Source: Granulosicoccus sp965367215
GTDB taxonomy: Bacteria > Pseudomonadota > Gammaproteobacteria > Granulosicoccales > Granulosicoccaceae
Direction of reading: 5' to 3'
Length of the DNA stretch: 19,461 bases
Assembly: GCA_965367215.1 (NCBI GenBank)
Contig: CBDUIJ010000074.1
Coordinates: 1-19,461, forward strand
Shown here: positions 14,386 through 19,461 of the stretch, in pieces
Position numbering within the stretch: the stretch's first letter is position 1
Layout: every line of letters begins with the position of its first letter
Position numbers and translations under genes: made by a program
The notes under the pieces: model-generated
Told to the model about the DNA's origin: nothing
The model's database searches: none
The model's input: the letters and a program-made list of their open reading frames with translations, nothing else

Positions 14386-16338
14386 GTGAAGCTACTCTAC
14401 ACACTCATTCCGCTGGCACCGCTACTCGCTGCTATCGTCACCGGCCTGTTCGGTCGGCGTATCGGTCGTGACAATGCGCACCGCGTGACAATTGCCGGGG
14501 TGGCATTCTCCCTGCTGCTGTCCTGCTACGCCTTCTTTCATGTCGTCATCGGCAATGCAGCGCCTTTCAACGAGACGCTCTACACCTGGTTGGTCAGTGG
14601 CAATATCCGCTTCGAGGTCGGTTTTCTGGTCGACAACCTGACCGTCATGATGTTGCTGGTCGTCAACTTCGTTTCTCTGATGGTGCATATCTACACCATT
14701 GGCTACATGCACGATGACGAAGGCTATCAGCGCTTCTTCTGCTATATCTCGCTGTTTACCTTTTCCATGCTCATGCTGGTCATGTCCAACAACTTCCTGC
14801 AGCTGTTCTTCGGCTGGGAAGCGGTGGGTACCGTGTCCTATCTGCTGATCGGCTTCTACTACAAGAAGGAAACCGCGATCTTTGCCAACATGAAGGCATT
14901 TCTGGTCAATCGTGTCGGTGACTTCGGTTTCGTTCTGGGTATCGCCGGTATCGTCATGTACACCGACAGCCTGGCGTACACCGATGCCTTTGCTGCCGCA
15001 CCGGGTCTGGTCGGGCAGACCATGAATATCGTGGGTAGTGCCGAGTGGGAAGTGCTGACCGTTCTTTGCATCCTGTTGTTCATCGGTGCCATGGGCAAGT
15101 CAGCGCAGGCGCCACTGCATGTATGGCTTCCGGATTCCATGGAAGGCCCGACTCCTATCTCGGCCTTGATTCACGCCGCAACGATGGTAACGGCCGGTAT
15201 CTTCATGGTGTCGCGCATGTCGCCACTGTTCGAGCTGTCTGAAACCGCTCTCAGCTTCATACTCATCATCGGTGCCTTTACCGCCTTCTTCATGGGCTTG
15301 ATCGGCATGGTGCAGAACGATATCAAGCGTGTCGTGGCGTACTCCACGCTGTCGCAGCTGGGCTACATGACTGTTGCGCTGGGTGTGTCCGCCTATTCGG
15401 CAGCCATGTTCCACCTGATGACGCATGCCTTCTTCAAGGCGCTGTTGTTCCTTGCTGCAGGCTCGGTCATCATCGCTCTGCATCATGAGCAGGACATCCG
15501 CAAGATGGGCGGCCTGCGCAAGATCATGCCCATTACCTACTGGACTTCATTGATCGGCTCACTGGCGCTGATCGGTTTTCCCGGGTTTGCCGGCTTCTAC
15601 TCGAAGGACATCATCATCGAGGCGGTGCACGCGTCTTCCATTCCCGGTGCTGGCATCGCCTATTGGGCGGTACTGGGTGGCGTGTTTGTCACGGCATTCT
15701 ATTCCTTCCGACTGTTCTTTCTGGTGTTCCATGGCGAAACTCGCATGGACAAGCACACCGCTGAGCATGCCAAGGAATCTCCGAAAGTGGTTACCTGGCC
15801 GCTGATTCTGCTGGCTATTCCATCCGTGATCATCGGTTTTGTGGCCGTCACGGCGGTTGTCTATGGCGATTACTTCAAGGATGTGATTTTCGTGGCAGAG
15901 GCTCATGATGTACTGGGTGAGCTGGCCGAGGAATATCACGGTCCGCTGCAGTTCATCAGTCATGCCTTCCACGCGCCGGCGGTCTATATTGCGGTGATTG
16001 GTGTTGCAACGGCATTCCTGTTCTACATCCTGGCACCTTCCATCCCGGCATTCCTGGATTCGAAGCTGGGCTTCTTCCGACGCATCCTTGAAAACAAGTA
16101 CGGTTTTGATGACTTCAACCAGGCGGTGTTTGCGCGTGGCAGTGTCAACCTGGGTCGCCAGTTGTGGGAGAAGGGTGACATCAAGATCATTGATGGCGCG
16201 GTAGTCAACGGGGCTGCCAACAGTGTCGGATTACTTGCCGGGCTTGCCCGTAATGTGCAGAGCGGCATGTTGTTCCACTATGCATTCGCCATGATCCTCG
16301 GATTACTGGCCATGCTGACCTGGTTTCTTTTCGTCTGA
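14386..16338 (+). CDS. nuoL: NADH-quinone oxidoreductase subunit L
   Basis: NuoL (ND5) is the distal antiporter-like subunit and carries one proton channel plus the long lateral helix along the membrane arm. The start is GTG at 14386, 5 bases after nuoK, giving MKLLYTLIPLAPLLAA. Key residues are Glu145 in FFGWEAVGTVSYLLIG and Lys238 in GAMGKSAQAPLHVWLPD. The family signature continues with SMEGPTPISALIHAATMVTA (251-270). The C-terminal part around residues 565-605 (NKYGFDDFNQAVF to KIIDGAVVNG) is the connector to the lateral helix, ending in a last membrane segment. At 650 residues it is somewhat longer than E. coli NuoL (613). About 16 membrane helices are expected. It could be confused with MrpA, but its position in nuo and its length exclude that. 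Confidence 0.96.
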   Translation: MKLLYTLIPLAPLLAAIVTGLFGRRIGRDNAHRVTIAGVAFSLLLSCYAFFHVVIGNAAPFNETLYTWLVSGNIRFEVGFLVDNLTVMMLLVVNFVSLMVHIYTIGYMHDDEGYQRFFCYISLFTFSMLMLVMSNNFLQLFFGWEAVGTVSYLLIGFYYKKETAIFANMKAFLVNRVGDFGFVLGIAGIVMYTDSLAYTDAFAAAPGLVGQTMNIVGSAEWEVLTVLCILLFIGAMGKSAQAPLHVWLPDSMEGPTPISALIHAATMVTAGIFMVSRMSPLFELSETALSFILIIGAFTAFFMGLIGMVQNDIKRVVAYSTLSQLGYMTVALGVSAYSAAMFHLMTHAFFKALLFLAAGSVIIALHHEQDIRKMGGLRKIMPITYWTSLIGSLALIGFPGFAGFYSKDIIIEAVHASSIPGAGIAYWAVLGGVFVTAFYSFRLFFLVFHGETRMDKHTAEHAKESPKVVTWPLILLAIPSVIIGFVAVTAVVYGDYFKDVIFVAEAHDVLGELAEEYHGPLQFISHAFHAPAVYIAVIGVATAFLFYILAPSIPAFLDSKLGFFRRILENKYGFDDFNQAVFARGSVNLGRQLWEKGDIKIIDGAVVNGAANSVGLLAGLARNVQSGMLFHYAFAMILGLLAMLTWFLFV

Positions 16339-16365
16339 TTATCACGCCCGATTGAGATCGATACA

Positions 16366-17862
16366 TTGAGCTTTCCTATCCTGAGTCTGACGATCTGGTT
16401 GCCCATCCTGGCGGGTTTTCTGATTATTGCCGTGGGTGATCGACCGGCGCGCAAGCTGGCCGGTATCGCCTCCATCCTGACGTTTCTGGTGAGCCTGCCG
16501 CTGTACTTCGGCTTCGACTCTAGTACTGCCACGATGCAGTTCCAGGAGTCGCTGGCCTGGCTGCCGAGTTTTGGTATCAACTACGCGCTGGGTATCGATG
16601 GTATCTCCATGCCGTTGATCATCCTGACGACGATCATCAACGTCATCGTGGTGATATCAGCATGGGAAGTGATCAAGGATCGGCCTTCGGTCTATCTGGG
16701 CGCATTCTCGATCATGACCGGCCTGATGATCGGTGTCTTCTCGGCCATGGACGCCATGTTGTTCTATGTCTTCTTCGAAGCTACCTTGATTCCGATGTTC
16801 CTGATCATCGGTATCTGGGGCGGACCGCGACGGGTCTACGCGACGGTCAAGTTCTTCCTGTATACCTTCCTCGGTTCGGTATTCATGTTGATCGCGCTGA
16901 TCTACATGTACAACCAGGGTGGTTCCTTTGCCATCGGCGACCTGCACGCGCTGGCACTGGACAAGGATCAGCAGTTCTGGATATTCCTGGCCTTTCTGGC
17001 AGCGTTCGCCGTCAAGATCCCCATGTGGCCAGTACATACCTGGTTGCCGGACGCGCACGTTGAAGCGCCGACCGCCGGGTCTGCCGTACTGGCAGCCATC
17101 ATGTTGAAGATGGGCGGTTACGGTTTTCTGCGATTCTCACTGCCGGTAACGCCGGATGCCAGTTCGCAGATGGATACGTTCATGATCGCGATTTCACTGG
17201 TTGCAGTCGTCTACATCGGTTTTGTGGCATTGGCTCAGCGCGACATGAAAAAGCTGATTGCCTACTCCTCGATTTCCCATATGGGTTTCGTCACCCTGGG
17301 TATCTTCATTGCCTTCCGTCTGATTGCAAAGGACGACATGAGCGGTGTGGCCCTGGGGCTTGAAGGCGCCATCATGCAGATGGTTTCTCACGGTTTCATC
17401 TCGGCGGCCATGTTCCTGTGTGTCGGTGTCATGTACGATCGAATCCATAGCCGTGAAATCGCCGATTACGGCGGTGTCATCAATACCATGCCGATCTTTG
17501 CTGCCTTCATGGTGTTCTTTGCCATGGCGAATGCCGGCTTGCCGGGTACCTCCGGTTTCGTGGGTGAGTTCATGGTCATTCTGGCCAGTTTCAAGACCAA
17601 TTTCTGGATCGCTTTCCTGGCGGCGCTGACGCTGATTCTCGGCGCTGCGTATACGCTCTGGATGGTCAAGCGCGTCATTATGGGTCCGATCGGTAACGAC
17701 AAGGTGGCAGCTCTGACTGACATCAATTCCCGCGAGTTCTGGATGCTGGCGATATTGGCAATCTTTGTATTGCTGATTGGCGTCTGGCCGAACCTCATCG
17801 GTGGCGTCATGCACGCCTCGGTAGAGAATCTCGTGCAACAAATTTCAACCTCCAAGTACTGA
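16366..17862 (+). CDS. nuoM: NADH-quinone oxidoreductase subunit M
   Basis: NuoM (ND4) is the middle antiporter-like subunit, with about 14 membrane helices. The start is TTG at 16366, with GAGAT about nine bases upstream, giving MSFPILSLTIWLPILAGF, a typical NuoM beginning; no ATG or GTG gives a better one. Key residues are Glu138 in FYVFFEATLIPMFL, Lys217 in AFAVKIPMWPVHTWLPDAH, and Lys248 in AAIMLKMGGYG. The sequence AHVEAPTAGSAVLAA (230-244) is the family signature after the broken helix. The 498-residue length is normal. The gene is 28 bases after nuoL and 7 before nuoN. Confidence 0.96.
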   Translation: MSFPILSLTIWLPILAGFLIIAVGDRPARKLAGIASILTFLVSLPLYFGFDSSTATMQFQESLAWLPSFGINYALGIDGISMPLIILTTIINVIVVISAWEVIKDRPSVYLGAFSIMTGLMIGVFSAMDAMLFYVFFEATLIPMFLIIGIWGGPRRVYATVKFFLYTFLGSVFMLIALIYMYNQGGSFAIGDLHALALDKDQQFWIFLAFLAAFAVKIPMWPVHTWLPDAHVEAPTAGSAVLAAIMLKMGGYGFLRFSLPVTPDASSQMDTFMIAISLVAVVYIGFVALAQRDMKKLIAYSSISHMGFVTLGIFIAFRLIAKDDMSGVALGLEGAIMQMVSHGFISAAMFLCVGVMYDRIHSREIADYGGVINTMPIFAAFMVFFAMANAGLPGTSGFVGEFMVILASFKTNFWIAFLAALTLILGAAYTLWMVKRVIMGPIGNDKVAALTDINSREFWMLAILAIFVLLIGVWPNLIGGVMHASVENLVQQISTSKY

Positions 17863-17869
17863 GCGCCTC

Positions 17870-19306
17870 ATGGACAACCTGCAGATCGCGACGCCCGAGA
17901 TCTTTCTGCTGGCGGCCACCTGTGCGGTGTTGGTCGTCGGCCTGTTTACACAGGCGAAATCGAACACCGTCTATTGGCTGTCTCAGCTGTCACTGGTCAT
18001 TACCTTGATCATGTCGCTGACGCAGATCGGTGATGAAGCCGTGACCGGACTCAGTGGTGCCTATACGCTGGATACGCTGAGCGCCAGTCTCAAGAGTTGG
18101 GTGCTGGTGCTGGCTATCGGCATCTTCCTTTACTCTCGCGACTATGTCGGCAATCGCAAGATTGCCCGTAGCGAGTATTTCGTATTGGGGCTGTTTGCGG
18201 TATCGGGCATGATGATCATGGTATCGGCCACACACATGCTGACGGTTTATCTGGGCCTGGAGCTGTTGGCACTGTCGCAATACGCCATGGTGGCGCTGCA
18301 CAGAGACAACGGTCGAGCAGCGGAAGCCGCCATGAAGTACTTCGTACTGGGTGCGCTGGCCTCGGGCATGCTGCTGTATGGCATGTCGATGGTATACGGT
18401 GCTACGGGATCGCTGAATCTGACAGTCATTGCAGATATCCTGGCAGGCAACTCTGAAGTGCTGAGTGCGGAGCGCACCATCGGTGCTCGTTTCGGCCTGA
18501 CCTTCCTGATAGTGGGTATCGCGTTCAAACTCGGTGCCGTGCCGTTTCACATGTGGGTACCCGATGTCTATGAAGGTGCTCCGACGTCGGTCACGATGTT
18601 CATCTCCACCGCACCCAAGATTGCCGCTTTTGCCATGCTGATACGTTTACTGGTGGAAGGGCTGGAAACGCTCAGTGCCGACTGGCAGCAGATGCTGGCC
18701 ATCATGTCGGCACTCTCCATGATCGTGGGCAACCTCATTGCCATCGCTCAGACCAATATCAAGCGCATGCTCGCTTACAGTACGATTTCGCATGTGGGCT
18801 TCCTGCTGATGGGCATCGTTGGCGCAACCAGCGCGGGCTACAGTGCTTCCATGTTCTATGCGATCACCTATGCCTTCACCACGTTGGCAACCTTTGGTGT
18901 TCTGCTGGCAGTTTCACGAGAGGGATTCGAAGCGGATCAGTTGAGCGATCTGGCAGGGCTTGGCAAGCGCAATGCACTGCTCGCAGTCGTCATGCTGCTG
19001 GCCATGTTCTCGCTGGCAGGTGTACCGCCAGCGGTCGGCTTCTACGCGAAATTGACCGTGCTGGAATCGGCCGTCAATGCCGGCTTCACCTGGTTGGCCA
19101 TCCTTGGCGTCATCATGTCGGTTATCGGTGCATTCTATTATCTGCGAATCATCAAGATCATGTTCTTCGACGATCCGGTTGACGACACACAGGTGAGCCC
19201 CGCAGGTGATGTTACTGCAGGACTTGCCGTGAATGGTCTGGCGGTTCTGGCGCTGGGTCTGGCACCGGGCTTGATCATGAGTGCCTGTATCGCTGCGTTC
19301 AGCTGA
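17870..19306 (+). CDS. nuoN: NADH-quinone oxidoreductase subunit N
   Basis: NuoN (ND2) is the proximal antiporter-like subunit, closest to NuoK and NuoJ, with about 14 helices. The ATG at 17870 gives 478 residues, close to E. coli NuoN (485). Family features are the segment YLGLELLALSQYAMVALHRD (127-146) with Glu131, Lys220 in IAFKLGAVPFHMWVPDVYEG, and APTSVTMFISTAPKIAA (237-253) with Lys250. The C-terminal FYYLRIIKIMFFDDPVDD is also typical. It is the last gene of the operon; a strong terminator begins 27 bases after the stop codon. Confidence 0.96.
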   Translation: MDNLQIATPEIFLLAATCAVLVVGLFTQAKSNTVYWLSQLSLVITLIMSLTQIGDEAVTGLSGAYTLDTLSASLKSWVLVLAIGIFLYSRDYVGNRKIARSEYFVLGLFAVSGMMIMVSATHMLTVYLGLELLALSQYAMVALHRDNGRAAEAAMKYFVLGALASGMLLYGMSMVYGATGSLNLTVIADILAGNSEVLSAERTIGARFGLTFLIVGIAFKLGAVPFHMWVPDVYEGAPTSVTMFISTAPKIAAFAMLIRLLVEGLETLSADWQQMLAIMSALSMIVGNLIAIAQTNIKRMLAYSTISHVGFLLMGIVGATSAGYSASMFYAITYAFTTLATFGVLLAVSREGFEADQLSDLAGLGKRNALLAVVMLLAMFSLAGVPPAVGFYAKLTVLESAVNAGFTWLAILGVIMSVIGAFYYLRIIKIMFFDDPVDDTQVSPAGDVTAGLAVNGLAVLALGLAPGLIMSACIAAFS

Positions 19307-19333
19307 TCTGACGCGCACCTTTACCGGATCGAA

Positions 19334-19370
19334 CCCTGTCGCTGCTGATTGAGCGGTGGCAGGGTTTTTT
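19334..19370 (+). terminator. Rho-independent terminator of the nuo operon
   Basis: The 13-base arm CCCTGTCGCTGCT (19334-19346) pairs along its full length with AGCGGTGGCAGGG (19352-19364), counting three G-T wobbles, around the five-base loop GATTG. Six T follow at once (19365-19370). This is a textbook intrinsic terminator 27 bases after nuoN and marks the operon end. It faces + only; the opposite side has no T-tract. Confidence 0.93.
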
Positions 19371-19433
19371 GCGTTTTGCGTTTTGCGTTTTGCGTTTTGC
19401 GTTTTGCGTTTGCGTTTGCGTTTGCGTTTTGCG
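19371..19433. repeat. Short tandem repeat of GCGTTTT / GCGTTT units
   Basis: Directly after the terminator T-tract come five copies of GCGTTTT (19371-19405), three of GCGTTT (19406-19423), one more GCGTTTT (19424-19430) and a final GCG. The 63 bases are perfect apart from the change in T number. Because the T6 of the terminator precedes the first GCG, the array shares its left edge with the terminator. The remaining bases to 19461 show no gene or motif I can support. Such arrays change length by slipped-strand pairing; whether this one affects a downstream gene cannot be seen here. Confidence 0.92.
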
Positions 19434-19461
19434 CCCTCAGTTCTGCCTAGTGCTTGCGGGG

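Noticed and set aside
19371..19433. CRISPR array or phage attachment site at the right-end repeats
   Set aside because: Units are 6-7 bases with no spacers, so this is a simple tandem repeat; no integrase or tRNA end is nearby.
1..19461. A hidden new defence, biosynthetic or mobile system
   Set aside because: Every reading frame with convincing coding character is accounted for by core housekeeping genes, and no gap exceeds about 205 bases.

Overview
This window is a conserved housekeeping segment of a bacterial chromosome. Everything lies on the + strand: the 3' end of ftsH, then folP, glmM, tpiA, secG, one tRNA-Leu(GAG) gene, and a complete 14-gene nuo operon (nuoA to nuoN) for the proton-pumping NADH:quinone oxidoreductase (complex I). 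The base composition looks moderately GC-rich (not counted). The order ftsH-folP-glmM-tpiA-secG-tRNA-Leu-nuo, together with separate nuoC and nuoD genes (fused in enteric bacteria), points to a gammaproteobacterium outside the Enterobacterales. I cannot name the genus from the sequence.

Layout. Positions 1-783 hold the end of ftsH (membrane AAA+ protease), followed by a short gap containing two hairpins. Positions 906-4389 hold folP (folate), glmM (cell-wall amino sugar), tpiA (glycolysis) and secG (protein export), with gaps of about 20-50 bases and no strong terminator inside the block. After secG comes a possible weak terminator, then tRNA-Leu at 4453-4537. A gap of about 200 bases (4538-4740) holds two candidate sigma70 promoters. 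From 4741 to 19306 the 14 nuo genes run almost without gaps; nuoC/nuoD and nuoG/nuoH overlap. A very convincing Rho-independent terminator follows at 19334-19370. Directly against its T-tract is a short tandem array of GCGTTTT/GCGTTT units.

How the genes work together. NuoE, F and G form the NADH dehydrogenase arm (FMN plus Fe-S clusters N1a, N3, N1b, N4, N5). NuoB, C, D and I form the connecting arm, which carries N2, N6a and N6b and the quinone site. NuoA, H, J, K, L, M and N form the membrane arm with the antiporter-like proton channels. The cluster ligands and the key membrane glutamates and lysines that I looked for are present, so the complex should be functional. NuoG lacks cysteines for the optional N7 cluster.

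I looked for an undescribed system and found none. The parts least explained by known genes are the 7/6-bp repeat array at the right end, a four-fold degenerate motif in the SecG tail, and a few intergenic hairpins. Several start codons were moved downstream of the longest reading frame (folP, nuoA, nuoC, nuoD, nuoJ), using ribosome-binding sites where visible and otherwise family length and conserved N-termini.
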